Origin: Streptomyces massasporeus | Lineage (GTDB): Bacteria > Actinomycetota > Actinomycetes > Streptomycetales > Streptomycetaceae | Assembly (NCBI RefSeq): GCF_014648995.1 | Contig: NZ_BMSE01000001.1 | Location: forward strand, 434,001-498,000 | DNA: 64,000 nt | Direction of reading: 5' to 3' | Shown: positions 42,719 to 51,301 of the stretch, one piece after another | Numbering within the stretch: position 1 is the first letter of the stretch | Layout: the number at the start of each line of letters is the position of its first letter | Made by a program: the position numbers and the translations under genes | Notes under the pieces: model-generated | What the model was told of the DNA's origin: nothing | What the model saw: only the letters and a program-made list of their open reading frames with translations | Database searches by the model: none

Positions 42719-43987
42719 TCACAGCCCGGCCTCCACTTTCAGCTTCTCCGGATCGGTGTAGAAGGGGGCCCCGAACCGCCCGCGGATCTCACTCACGGTG
42801 TGCGGTCCGAGCGCTCGCTCTCTCGCCGTGACCAGGGCGCCCGCGAGTTCCTCAATCGCCTGCGGGCCCGCGCCCTCGAAGGTGACCTCGTTCGAGCCGA
42901 GGCGCAGGTGCACGCCGGACATCCCCGGCATCGACGACTGCAGGTTGACGCGGATACCCACCTCGGCCAGCCTGTTCGACAGCGTGTAGGCGTCTGCCAC
43001 ACCGTCCAGTTCCACCCACACCTGGTGCGTGTCCGTGTATCCGGTGCCGCTGTCGCCGTAGACCCGGAATCCCGCTTCGGCCAGAGCGCCGGCGAGTTGT
43101 CGCGCGTTGTCGTTCGTCGCCCGGGCGTAGTCCCCCATCCGGTCCTCGACCTCCAGCGCCGCCAGGGACAGCGCCAGCGTCTCCGCGAAGTGGTGGCTGC
43201 TGACCAGGTCGAACTGGGCCGATCGCAGACTCTCGTCGATGTCCTCGGCGTTGGTGAAAATCACTCCCTTGTGGGGCCCGGGGAACGACTTGTGGGTCGA
43301 TCCGCCGTAGGCGTCGGCCCCGCAGTCCAGAGGGTTGTCCAAGAGACCGCCGAGGACGAGGCCCAGGTAGTGGCTGGCGTCGACGTACAGCCGCGTGCCC
43401 GGGCTCACCTCCCTGATGACGTCCGACATCAGGCGGAAGTCCGGCACCCTGACGCAGTTCTGCACGTCCACATAGACGAGCTCCACGTCCCCGGGTGCGA
43501 GCACCTCCGCAAATTCCGACTCGTCGACCTCCCCGTCCTTGCAGTGGAGCAATCGGGATCGTCGGCCCATTCGGCCGAGCAGCGCCGGGGTGGCGTAGTG
43601 GCCGCCGGAGTTCTGGTCGACGCTCACCACGGTCGATCCGGGTCCCGACAGGGCGGCGACGGTGAGGATCATCGCGCTCATGCCTGATATCGGGCGCACG
43701 TTGCAGAAGCGCGCCGAGGCCATCCGTCGCAGCGCCGCGGCCCCGAGCGCCTCGATGTGCGCGATGTCCTCTCCGCCCCGGAACTCCCAGAACAGCGGAT
43801 CGCCGTCGGTGTTGAAGAAGTACCGGTTGTAGAAATCGGATGCCAGTGGCAGCGACGCCAAGGGCGAGATCCGGTTCTCACTGGGCACGAGGTTGAGTGC
43901 GTGTGCCGCCCGCCGGTCGGCGTCGGCTATCGCCCTGACCAGCATCAGCGGGTCGGCGTCCGCAGACGTCTTTCCACCAGCCCCCAT
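42719..43987 (-). CDS. cpz14: SHMT-like L-threonine:uridine-5'-aldehyde transaldolase
   Basis: 422 residues from ATG 43987 (GAGG 5 bases upstream; GTG 43993 is an alternative). Serine hydroxymethyltransferase fold: LVPSENRISPLA at the N-terminus, the PLP-phosphate region HYATPALLG, and the Schiff-base lysine in GGSTHKSFPGPHKG. The homologue LipK transfers the glycine part of threonine to uridine-5'-aldehyde, forming 5'-C-glycyluridine and acetaldehyde, with no need for folate. Substantial divergence from housekeeping GlyA and the adjacent dioxygenase gene support this rather than one-carbon metabolism. Confidence 0.9.
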   Translation of the reverse strand: MGAGGKTSADADPLMLVRAIADADRRAAHALNLVPSENRISPLASLPLASDFYNRYFFNTDGDPLFWEFRGGEDIAHIEALGAAALRRMASARFCNVRPISGMSAMILTVAALSGPGSTVVSVDQNSGGHYATPALLGRMGRRSRLLHCKDGEVDESEFAEVLAPGDVELVYVDVQNCVRVPDFRLMSDVIREVSPGTRLYVDASHYLGLVLGGLLDNPLDCGADAYGGSTHKSFPGPHKGVIFTNAEDIDESLRSAQFDLVSSHHFAETLALSLAALEVEDRMGDYARATNDNARQLAGALAEAGFRVYGDSGTGYTDTHQVWVELDGVADAYTLSNRLAEVGIRVNLQSSMPGMSGVHLRLGSNEVTFEGAGPQAIEELAGALVTARERALGPHTVSEIRGRFGAPFYTDPEKLKVEAGL

Positions 43988-43997
43988 CGTCACCTCA

Positions 43998-45323
43998 TCA
44001 CCTCAATGCCGTTGCAAGGATGTCCACGGTGCCGAGGGCATCCGGCTCCGCGACCGAACAGTTGAACCGCACCCACGGGCGCGTGCTGTCGTACAGGGCC
44101 GTCCACGGCTCGTCGCTTCCCCCGAAGATCGCTGCCGGGTTGAGCTTGAGTCCCCTCTCCCGGCCGACCCGGTTGCACCACTGCACGGCGCCCTCCGGCC
44201 CGTCGACCCGTACCGGCAGCGGAAGGAACAGGGAGTAGCCGGTCTCCGGGCGCCGGGCGGTGGCATCGATCCCCAGCGGGGCCAGCCGGTCCTGGTAGAT
44301 CTGCAGGACTGTCTCGTAGTGGCGGGCCATACCGATCAGGTAGCGGTCGAGGGCGTCGACGACGGGCGTCTGCCACAGCAGCCGCTCGAGCGGGTCGCCG
44401 GTGGCAGGCCGACTCGACGTGACCTCGGGTGGGACCAGCGAGGACTCCTGCGCCGCGACGCCCCTCGCTCGCGACGCCCGCGCGCACATGAGCGCGACGT
44501 ACAGGGCGATCACGCTGGTGGACAGCGGATTCAGCGAGTAGCAGCGCTCGAACCGGTCCGCCTCCAGGTACCGCCTGAGGCCGGGCTCTTTGGTGATCAG
44601 CAGGCCCGCGCGCAGTCCGGGGACCGACAGGTCCTTGCTCGCGGTCAGCATGACGCAGCCCCTGCCGAGATCGACGTCCCGGACGGCGTCGAGCAGATGC
44701 CGGTCGTCCACTGCGGTCCCGGGTCCGGGCGCCGCGGACACCTGGAACACCGAGTCGATGATCCGGAAGCCGTCGTCGGCACCGTCCGGCAGCCGGAAGC
44801 GCCGGCCGGTCACGCCGTTCGGCACGATGTCGACCAGGGCCTGCGGCGAGCCCGGCCGAGTGACGTGCAGAGCGCCGTCACCGTTGTAGTGGGCGTGGAC
44901 CGGCATCCCCCAGCGCCGGGCGGACTGTTCGAAGGCGTAGTAGCAGGGCAGCGGCAGTACGTACCCGTACCCGCGCCCCGAGAGGTACCCGGTGACCACG
45001 CTGATCGCCTCGGTGGACCCGGACATGACGAACACGTCCTCCGGCTCGATGTCCGGGCGACCCAGCCACGTTCCGACCAGCGCGCTGATCAGCTGCCGGT
45101 CGCTGCCGTCGAACTCGGTCGAGTAGTCCGTCATGCGCTGCTGCGCGAACAGCACCGTGACCAGTCCGCGGATCTGCGCCACCAGCTCCGGCGCGGCCGG
45201 ATACATGTTGCGGCCGTACCCGATCTGGCGCGTGGTGCTGACCCCGTTCCGCAGACGCCGGTACGCGACCACGCACTCGGCGTCGCGGATCTCCGCCGCG
45301 ATGTCCTCCGCACACGTCGTCAT
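43998..45323 (-). CDS. cpz13: Fold-type I PLP enzyme (aminobutyryl transferase candidate)
   Basis: 441 residues resembling class I/II aminotransferases: SGSTEAISVVTGYL, SVFQVSAAPG and the Schiff-base lysine in TASKDLSVPGLRAG. Annotated as aminotransferase in related clusters. The muraymycin homologue Mur24 was reported to transfer a 3-amino-3-carboxypropyl group from SAM by PLP-dependent gamma-substitution, and caprazamycins need the same C4N unit for the diazepanone ring. I therefore favour that role, by analogy. The gene ends 10 bases before the transaldolase start. Confidence 0.8.
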   Translation of the reverse strand: MTTCAEDIAAEIRDAECVVAYRRLRNGVSTTRQIGYGRNMYPAAPELVAQIRGLVTVLFAQQRMTDYSTEFDGSDRQLISALVGTWLGRPDIEPEDVFVMSGSTEAISVVTGYLSGRGYGYVLPLPCYYAFEQSARRWGMPVHAHYNGDGALHVTRPGSPQALVDIVPNGVTGRRFRLPDGADDGFRIIDSVFQVSAAPGPGTAVDDRHLLDAVRDVDLGRGCVMLTASKDLSVPGLRAGLLITKEPGLRRYLEADRFERCYSLNPLSTSVIALYVALMCARASRARGVAAQESSLVPPEVTSSRPATGDPLERLLWQTPVVDALDRYLIGMARHYETVLQIYQDRLAPLGIDATARRPETGYSLFLPLPVRVDGPEGAVQWCNRVGRERGLKLNPAAIFGGSDEPWTALYDSTRPWVRFNCSVAEPDALGTVDILATALR

Positions 45324-45393
45324 GAGGGCCGCTCACTGCTGCGGCGCCGCCGGGCGGCCCGGCTGGTCGGGGGCGAGGACTCGGCCGGCGTCC

Positions 45394-45963
45394 TCATGTC
45401 GCCGTCCCCGCCGCGACCAGAGGTGTCATCGCCCGGGTGATCGACGCGGCCACCCACTCGGCGGTCGCGTCCGGTACCAGATCGATCCAGCGGTCGACCG
45501 GCGCTTGCGGGTCCTCGACGAACTCCAGGTACTCGTCCAGACGCTCCAACTGCCAGTTTCGCACGCGGTGGTAGTCCGCCGAACCCTTCTCGAAGAACGA
45601 GAAGGTGTCCGCGAGGCGCTCGCACTGCTCCCGGGAAGACCGCAGGCCCACGACCTGTACCGCTTCTCCCTGGAGGGTGATGCCGGTCCGCACCCTGGAC
45701 AGGCGCTTGCTGGAGTGGATGTTCATCGGTGCCAGCACGTCGGTGCCGTTGCGGCGTCGTGCGGTGTGCACGCACAACGCCGTGAACAGCCCTTCCCAGA
45801 CGGTGTCCTCCTGGAAGTTGTCCGGCAGGTCGGAACGGAACTCCATCAGGGCGAATCCCAACTGCTCTCCGTCGACGGCCTCCACACCGCTGAACCGGTC
45901 GGCGACCGATCGCGCGATGTCCATCCTCGGCAGCGCCCAAGGGCCCGTGATGACGATGATCAC
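45394..45963 (-). CDS. cpz12: TmrB-like paralogue with degenerate P-loop
   Basis: 189 residues from GTG 45963, overlapping the methyltransferase stop (GTGA). It aligns along most of its length with the 24914-25480 protein: GEQLGFALMEFRSDLPDNFQ matches the EEVGFHLR and DFQD region, and VLAPMNIHS matches LLVPMTVVN. However the P-loop position reads ITGPWALPRMDIARS, lacking the GxGKS/T lysine. It is therefore either catalytically dead, uses another donor, or binds the nucleoside as a shield. Caprazamycin clusters also contain two such genes as I remember, so this is not a local artefact. Confidence 0.75.
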   Translation of the reverse strand: MIIVITGPWALPRMDIARSVADRFSGVEAVDGEQLGFALMEFRSDLPDNFQEDTVWEGLFTALCVHTARRRNGTDVLAPMNIHSSKRLSRVRTGITLQGEAVQVVGLRSSREQCERLADTFSFFEKGSADYHRVRNWQLERLDEYLEFVEDPQAPVDRWIDLVPDATAEWVAASITRAMTPLVAAGTAT

Positions 45964-46592
45964 CGGCTCACCCGGAACAGCACGTGGATGTCCTTGTCCT
46001 CGGTCGCCAGATCCGACCGGTTGGAGATGCTCGACCACGTCGTCCGTGCGAATCCGTGCCGTGCAAACTCGTCACGCAGCACGTTGGGGTGCCAGCCGCC
46101 GAATCCGGGCAGGTCCTTCCCCGCCTCCTGGAAGTCACCCTTCGGGCGACCGTCCCACACCGTTTCGACGGCCACCCACACCGCGGACTGCGTGGTCTGC
46201 TCACGCACCACCTCGGCGAGCCGGCCGGGGTCCGCCACGGTCCACAGCATGTTCCGGGAGAACACCGCGTCGTACCGGCCGCCGACGTCCTGCGCGGCGA
46301 GCGTCGAAAAGGTGACCGCTGGTCCGGCCCCACGCCCGAGTGCCTTCGCTCGCGCCCGCTCGATCATCCGCTGCGAGGTGTCGACACCATGGACGTCGAA
46401 TCCCAGTTCCGCCAACAGCAACGAGTACGTGCCCGTACCGCAACCGATGTCGAGAAGGCGTCCCGTGCGAACGGGGTAGACCTCCGCCAGCAGCGACCTC
46501 CACGCTGCTGCCTGTTCGTGCGTCAGCGAATTGCCCGGTGTTTCGTCATAACGTTCGGCGCGGCGGTCCCAATGCGCCACCAAGTTCGTCAA
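45960..46592 (-). CDS. cpz11: Class I SAM-dependent methyltransferase (N-methyltransferase candidate)
   Basis: 210 residues from TTG 46592 (AAGGGG about 8 bases upstream). Compact ubiE/COQ5-like SAM domain: AHWDRRAERYDETPG at the N-terminus, LLDIGCGTGTYSLLLAELG as SAM loop, VHGVDTSQRMIERAR and DAVFSRNMLW. Likely one of the two N-methyltransferases needed for the diazepanone nitrogens, the other being the 25499-26794 enzyme; which acts where cannot be decided from sequence. Translationally coupled to the TmrB-like gene. Confidence 0.83.
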   Translation of the reverse strand: MTNLVAHWDRRAERYDETPGNSLTHEQAAAWRSLLAEVYPVRTGRLLDIGCGTGTYSLLLAELGFDVHGVDTSQRMIERARAKALGRGAGPAVTFSTLAAQDVGGRYDAVFSRNMLWTVADPGRLAEVVREQTTQSAVWVAVETVWDGRPKGDFQEAGKDLPGFGGWHPNVLRDEFARHGFARTTWSSISNRSDLATEDKDIHVLFRVSR

Positions 46593-46612
46593 CGCCCTGA
46601 CCCCTTCGGCCG

Positions 46613-47134
46613 CTACTTCGGCTTGCCGTCCGTCCCGAAAACGATGTGGATCCGCATGTCGTCCCCACCGTTGAACGCGCTGTGCAGTTGCCGCGTATCG
46701 ACGTAGTACAGGTTTCCGTCGGCGGGAATCTGCAGCACCTTGTCGTGCTCGATGAACACGAACCGCGCATGCTCGCTCGTGGTGACGGCGAGGTGGTACC
46801 GCGGCGTCATGTCCCGGTGAACCGAATAGCAGTACTTCGGGTCCAGCGCCATGATCCTCGTGCGAATGGGCTTGAACGGAAGACGATCGAACACCTCACC
46901 CAGGTACGTGTCCCGGAGTTCGGCGTGCACTTCGGTGAAGTCGGAATCCGAGGAGATCAATGACTGCCTCTGGCACCCCTCGTACCACGGGTCCGTCGCC
47001 CCCGTCCGATGCTGGAGCGCCAACTGCCGTGTCCCCTCGAAGACGAGGGGATGCCTTTCCAACAGGCTCGTGACGGATTCCTGGAGCTTGTCGGGGTCGA
47101 TGTCGAGATCGGTCCTGGACGTGAGTGCTGTCAC
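46613..47134 (-). CDS. cpz10: Aspartyl/asparaginyl beta-hydroxylase-like Fe(II)/2OG oxygenase
   Basis: 173 residues from GTG 47134 (AAAGG about 8 bases upstream). The AspH-type jelly-roll is recognised from CYSVHRDMTPRYHLAV with the metal-binding His/Asp and a following YVDTRQLHSAFNGGDDMRIH with the distal His and cosubstrate Arg. In muraymycin the related Mur16 hydroxylates the aminobutyryl-derived unit before ring closure; the same beta-hydroxylation is inferred here. As first gene of the long minus-strand block it probably sits next to the main promoter. Confidence 0.82.
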   Translation of the reverse strand: MTALTSRTDLDIDPDKLQESVTSLLERHPLVFEGTRQLALQHRTGATDPWYEGCQRQSLISSDSDFTEVHAELRDTYLGEVFDRLPFKPIRTRIMALDPKYCYSVHRDMTPRYHLAVTTSEHARFVFIEHDKVLQIPADGNLYYVDTRQLHSAFNGGDDMRIHIVFGTDGKPK

Positions 47135-47195
47135 GAAACAAGCCTTTCGACGGCCGGGCACAGCGGCGCACCTTCTCTGCCGCTCGCCGTGTAAT

Positions 47196-47227
47196 TCTCT
47201 ACGGGAATGGACGGGCCGATCCGTCAA
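47196..47227 (-). promoter_or_regulatory. Candidate promoter of the main biosynthetic operon
   Basis: On the minus strand TTGACG (47227-47222) and TAGAGA (47201-47196) are separated by 20 bases, slightly long, in the 178-base gap before the beta-hydroxylase start at 47134. Most downstream genes to 20360 overlap or lie within 120 bases of one another, so this is the natural entry point for transcription. Confidence 0.35.
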
Positions 47228-47312
47228 CCGTGAAACGGGGATCGACTTCCCTGTGCCACTTGATTTTTCCGGCCACCCGGGAACTTGTCATTGCCCTGAG
47301 GCGACCATCTGG

Positions 47313-48299
47313 TTAGCCGATCGCGTCCCGGCGTAACCAGTCGTCGCGAAATCTGCCCGGCGGCACGCCGTAACGGGCACGGAACACCCGGCTGAAATCG
47401 GAAGGTTGCGCAAAACCGTTCCGCAGGCCGATCTCCCGGATCGGCGCCGACCTCAGCTTCACGTCGCAGAGGTCACGCCGGCTGTTGTCGAGCCGCCGCT
47501 GCCGTATCCAGTCCGACGGCGTGACGCCCTCCGCCTTGAACAGACGTTGCAGGTAGCGGATGGAGATGTGGTGCGCCGAGGCGACCAGGCTCGGTGTGAG
47601 GTCGGGATCGCCCAGGTTGCGGTCGATGAAGCCACGGATGCGTCTCATGAGCTCCTGCTGCTGTGTCTGCGCGCTCGTCTCGCCCGCGTCGGCGAAGCGC
47701 GCCTCCAGCACCGCTGCCGCCAGGTGCAGGGCGGCGTCGCCGAGCCGGACCACCTCCGATGCGCTCAGTTCGGACGCCCGGGTGGCGACCTCGACGAGGA
47801 ACGCACGGAGCAGCGGCCCCGATCCCACGGCATCGCAGATCTCGGGTTGCGACGGGTCGGTGTCCGGTTGTGCCATCGGTACCGCCGAGCCCGGGAAGAG
47901 CATCACGGCCGCCTCGGCCGTCGGGTTGCCCGGCGTCGGGCCGATGCGCAACGGCTGCCAGGTGTCGCACAGGGCCACCACCTCGTCCTGGACGACGAGT
48001 TCGCGCTCGGCTCGCGCAACCCTGATCTCGCCGCACGCACTCAGGACGAGGGCGCGCTGTCCGGGTTCCGCATCCAGCACGTGCGGACCGGTGCCGACCG
48101 TGCTGAACCGGATCCGGTGCGCCGTGACACTGCCCAGCTCGACGGTCTGCAGGACCGGACGCTTGCGGAATGCGGGATTCTGGTATCTGGTCTCACTCCC
48201 GCGCCGCGTCGACGGGGCGCACGCGGATCCGCCCGCCGCCCATCTGGCTCCCCCGTGGCCCGGGCCGGCTAACGGCACCCACTCACGGCGTCGCAACAT
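47313..48299 (-). CDS. cpz9: AraC-family cluster-situated regulator
   Basis: 328 residues from ATG 48299, with GGGGG 7 bases upstream; an upstream in-frame start at 48383 adds unconvincing sequence. An AraC-binding-like-2 type N-terminal cupin half (VTAHRIRFSTVGTGPHVLDA) precedes two HTH units: SLVASAHHISIRYLQRLFK and IGLRNGFAQPSDFSRVFR, typical of AraC/XylS regulators with a C-terminal RARYG ending. It is the only regulatory gene inside the nucleoside cluster and the first gene after its upstream half, so it probably activates the biosynthetic operon. Confidence 0.88.
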   Translation of the reverse strand: MLRRREWVPLAGPGHGGARWAAGGSACAPSTRRGSETRYQNPAFRKRPVLQTVELGSVTAHRIRFSTVGTGPHVLDAEPGQRALVLSACGEIRVARAERELVVQDEVVALCDTWQPLRIGPTPGNPTAEAAVMLFPGSAVPMAQPDTDPSQPEICDAVGSGPLLRAFLVEVATRASELSASEVVRLGDAALHLAAAVLEARFADAGETSAQTQQQELMRRIRGFIDRNLGDPDLTPSLVASAHHISIRYLQRLFKAEGVTPSDWIRQRRLDNSRRDLCDVKLRSAPIREIGLRNGFAQPSDFSRVFRARYGVPPGRFRDDWLRRDAIG

Positions 48300-48409
48300 G
48301 GCAAAACCCCCGTTCTGGAGAATACTCCGGTTCGTCAGTGAGGCCGCCGCGTGCGTAACCCGATTCAGCCAGCCACGCCGCACATCCAGACATTTCGGCG
48401 ACCGTTGAC

Positions 48410-48426
48410 GAAGATCGTGAATCTTC
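48410..48426. promoter_or_regulatory. Inverted repeat upstream of the AraC regulator gene
   Basis: GAAGAT (48410-48415) and ATCTTC (48421-48426) are perfect 6-base arms around CGTGA, in the 222-base AT-richer gap between the sulfotransferase stop (48522) and the regulator start (48299). It may be an operator or a weak hairpin terminating the sulfotransferase transcript; there is no way to choose from sequence alone. Confidence 0.35.
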
Positions 48427-48521
48427 AGAAAATTTGCTGGTCAGCTGAGTCGCTTCATTAGTACGACATGAAACGGAACGGCCTCCACTTCCTTTGCGCC
48501 AATCCTGCGGTCCGCCTCATG

Positions 48522-49160
48522 TCAGCGCGGGTCGCCGCGGTGTGCGAGGCGCCGGCTGAGCAACTCCTGGAATTGGGCACGGTCATTGAGGTGCGGAAAG
48601 GCGGCGTCGGACGGCACCGGCCTGCCGAGGAACGCGCACAGCGGCTCCCATCCCTGGCGGACGTCGTAGACGAGCAGCCGGTCGGCCGGAACCGCGGCAC
48701 GGACCCTGCGGTTGTGTTCCTCGAACACGGCGATGGCATGGGCCCGGTCGTCGAGGCGTCCGTCGAAGGTGCGGGCGGTGATGCGCCGGACCAGTTCGAG
48801 GTACTCCCCGAGTTCCGGGTCGTCGGACTCGGCGGACCACAACGGCGCCAGCGTCTGCTGGAAGCTGTCGTACCACCCTTCCGGATCCCGCACGGTCAGC
48901 AGTATCTTCGCCTCCGGGTACTCCTTGGCCAGCGTCTCCCAGTAGTCGCATCCCGGCCAGTCCACGGTGGACCGGTACCGGGCGAAGATCTCCGCCCAGT
49001 CGACCTGCTCGCCCCGACCGACCGCATTCCACAGGCGCAGGTGCCCGGGTTCCTCGAAGGCGGTCAGCATGTGGTAGCAGGGCCCGAGACCGAGCGTCTC
49101 CAGGGCGGCCTTCACCGACAGCGTCCCCGTGCGGCCGAAACCGGCTCCGATGATCTTCAT
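48522..49160 (-). CDS. cpz8: PAPS-dependent sulfotransferase
   Basis: 212 residues. The 5'-phosphosulfate-binding loop is FGRTGTLSVKAALE (residues 8-21) and the 3'-phosphate-binding region is LTVRDPEGWYDSF. In caprazamycin formation Cpz8 moves sulfate from PAPS to phenolic triketide-derived carriers made by the type III PKS Cpz6, and Cpz4 then transfers the sulfate onward to the antibiotic. The gene is translationally coupled (ATGA) to the PAP phosphatase gene, which removes the product inhibitor, confirming a sulfation module. Confidence 0.87.
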   Translation of the reverse strand: MKIIGAGFGRTGTLSVKAALETLGLGPCYHMLTAFEEPGHLRLWNAVGRGEQVDWAEIFARYRSTVDWPGCDYWETLAKEYPEAKILLTVRDPEGWYDSFQQTLAPLWSAESDDPELGEYLELVRRITARTFDGRLDDRAHAIAVFEEHNRRVRAAVPADRLLVYDVRQGWEPLCAFLGRPVPSDAAFPHLNDRAQFQELLSRRLAHRGDPR

Positions 49161-49939
49161 GACGTCCTTTCAGCAGTTGCGGTGGCCGAGATCGCGGCGA
49201 GAAGCCGGTCCCGGAGTTCCGGCCGGCACACCACCAGATCCGGAAGCCAGGCGTCGGGCTGGTTGTAGACCAGCGGGCTGCCGTCGAGCCGCGAGGCGTG
49301 ACACCGGGCCGCCCGGGCCACGGCGACCGGGGCAGCGGAGTCCCATTCGTACTGCCCACCGCCGTGGACGTAGGCGTCCACGGCGCCGAGTACGACCGCA
49401 CCGATCTTCACGCCGGCCGAACCCATCGGGACCAGTTCCGCGTCCAGCTCGGTCGCCAACCCCTGCACCAGGGCGGGGGCTCTGGTCCGGCTCACGGCGA
49501 GCCGCAGTGAGCCGTTGCGGGCCGCCCCGCGTTCCGCGAGCCTCGCTCCGGCCGTGCTCAGCACCTGACCCCGGGCCGGCATGGCCACGGCACCGGCCGC
49601 GAGTTCCCCGTCCTGCCACAGTGCGACGTGCACCGCCCAGTCGGTCCGGCCGCGTTCCGCGTACTCCCGCGTCCCGTCGAGCGGGTCGATGATCCACACG
49701 CGGGGGCAGGTCAGGCGTCCGGCGTCGTCTGCTCCCTCCTCGGAGAGGACCGCGTCGTCGGGGCGGTGCCGTTCCAGCTCCCCCAGCAGGTACTCGTGCG
49801 ACCGCCGGTCACCGAGTGCCCTCAGCGCGGCGGGATCATCGAAGCCGGTCTCCTCACGGAGAGCGCACAGCACACGCCCGGCGGCGGTGGCCAACCGGAC
49901 GGCGAGTTCATGGTCTACCGCCGCAAGCCCTCGTGACAC
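49157..49939 (-). CDS. cpz7: 3'(2'),5'-bisphosphate nucleotidase (CysQ-like)
   Basis: 260 residues from GTG 49939 (AAGGGTAGG just upstream); an ATG at 49975 would overlap the PKS gene by 31 bases. Inositol-monophosphatase-like fold with metal-binding VWIIDPLDGTREY and YEWDSAAPVAVARAA. CysQ enzymes hydrolyse PAP, the by-product of PAPS-dependent sulfation, to AMP. The overlap with the sulfotransferase gene makes PAP removal the natural function. Conserved between PKS and sulfotransferase genes as in cpz6-7-8. Confidence 0.88.
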   Translation of the reverse strand: MSRGLAAVDHELAVRLATAAGRVLCALREETGFDDPAALRALGDRRSHEYLLGELERHRPDDAVLSEEGADDAGRLTCPRVWIIDPLDGTREYAERGRTDWAVHVALWQDGELAAGAVAMPARGQVLSTAGARLAERGAARNGSLRLAVSRTRAPALVQGLATELDAELVPMGSAGVKIGAVVLGAVDAYVHGGGQYEWDSAAPVAVARAARCHASRLDGSPLVYNQPDAWLPDLVVCRPELRDRLLAAISATATAERTS

Positions 49940-49944
49940 GGGAC

Positions 49945-50997
49945 CTACCCTTCTTCCGTAGTCGGAGCGCGCCATACGCCACGCGCGCAGGTGGCGGCGA
50001 AGCCGGGCCCGAACGCGATGATGAGTCCTTCGGCCCCGTCCGGCGGTGGCGTCGCATGGCTCCGGCCCAGCACGTCCAGGACCGCGTTGCCGCCGAGGTT
50101 CCCGTTCTCCTCCAGCGAGGCGAACGAATGCCGGCTGTTCTCCGTGCCGAGTCCCAGCGCCGCGGTGACCTCGGAGATGATCCGCGGGCCGCCGGGGTGG
50201 ACCACGGCGAAATCCGGCCGCCAGGACCCGAGCCACCCGAGGACCGCCGGGAGGACCTCCCGGGGTGCGCCGAGCGCCTTTCTCGTCGACCTGAAGTGCG
50301 CTCCGGCGGCGTCCACCTCGCCCCAGTAGCGGTCCAGCGAGTCCGGCAGGACGTACTCGAACGTGGACTCGATGGCGAAGCCCGGTTCCAACGGCAGATC
50401 GCTGACGACGCAGGCGCCCGCGGAGTCACCGAAGAGCACCTTGTAGATCATGCTTTCGATGGTGTCCTCGTGCGCGTGGTAGGTGGTGGACAGCACTTCC
50501 GCCACGACCACCAGGACCTTGCCGCCGGGCCGTGCCCCGAGGAGGTCCGCCGCCCGGACGAGGGCCTGTGCTCCGCCGGCACACGCCAACGACGTGAGGG
50601 CGATGCGGGACACGTCCGGTCGGAGACCGAGCACCTCGACGAGGTGGGTGTCGAGGTTCGGCAGCGTCCATGAGGTGGTGTGGCTGGTGACGATGGCATC
50701 GATGTCATCGGCGGCGAGTCCGGTCGCCGCAAGCGCGCTTCGCGCGGCGCCGACGGCCATGTCGCAGGCGTCGGCGAACGCGGTCCGGCTGCGCCGCGCC
50801 ACCCCGGTGTCCTCGACCACCTCCGCCAAGGGGCGGCTGAAGTACCTGGTCGCAACGCCACTTCCGGTCATACAGCGCAGGAAGGCCCCCAGTCGTGGAT
50901 GCTCCGGCATGCGGTCGCGGATCTCGGCACAGATCTCAGCTGTGGTGACCTTGTTGCCGGCCATCACCGTGACCGGCTTCGCAACGTGTACGGTCAT
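49945..50997 (-). CDS. cpz6: Type III polyketide synthase
   Basis: 350 residues, chalcone-synthase superfamily. The Cys-His-Asn triad is visible: SLACAGGAQAL (Cys), VVHPGGPRIISE (His) and EENGNLGGNAV (Asn), and the C-terminal IIAFGPGFAA is the family's GFGPG loop. In caprazamycin producers Cpz6 makes alkylated triketide phenols/pyrones that act as sulfate carriers rather than part of the antibiotic skeleton. It is transcribed divergently from the HMG-CoA synthase gene. A GGAGGGGG lies directly before ATG 50997. Confidence 0.88.
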   Translation of the reverse strand: MTVHVAKPVTVMAGNKVTTAEICAEIRDRMPEHPRLGAFLRCMTGSGVATRYFSRPLAEVVEDTGVARRSRTAFADACDMAVGAARSALAATGLAADDIDAIVTSHTTSWTLPNLDTHLVEVLGLRPDVSRIALTSLACAGGAQALVRAADLLGARPGGKVLVVVAEVLSTTYHAHEDTIESMIYKVLFGDSAGACVVSDLPLEPGFAIESTFEYVLPDSLDRYWGEVDAAGAHFRSTRKALGAPREVLPAVLGWLGSWRPDFAVVHPGGPRIISEVTAALGLGTENSRHSFASLEENGNLGGNAVLDVLGRSHATPPPDGAEGLIIAFGPGFAATCARGVWRAPTTEEG

Positions 50998-51301
50998 TCC
51001 CCCTCCACGAGCAGACCGTCACATCCTGCATCTCTCGTAACAGCCCCGTCATTGACAGAACGCGACCGATCAATTGACCTCGCGCGCCAAGCAGCTCGAA
51101 GCGACCGGAATACGCGGAACCCGTCCGAGGTACGCTCACGTCGCTCAGGTCCAGCAGCCCGGCCGACCTCAAGCAAACGGCCGGAAAGAGAATTGCGCGC
51201 ACCGCGCACCACATGGGCCGCGATCTTCCCGCGAGCACACGTCGGCGGCAGCCGCATGACCACTTCGGGACTACGAGACAGCAAAGGTCGGTGTTGAGGA
51301 C
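50998..51301. promoter_or_regulatory. Divergent intergenic region between type III PKS and HMG-CoA synthase genes
   Basis: 304 bases separate two divergent starts, so promoters for both directions must lie here. Plus-strand TTGACA (51052-51057) and TTGACC (51074-51079) are possible -35 elements but no matching -10 at proper distance is convincing. No small gene is seen. Confidence 0.4.
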
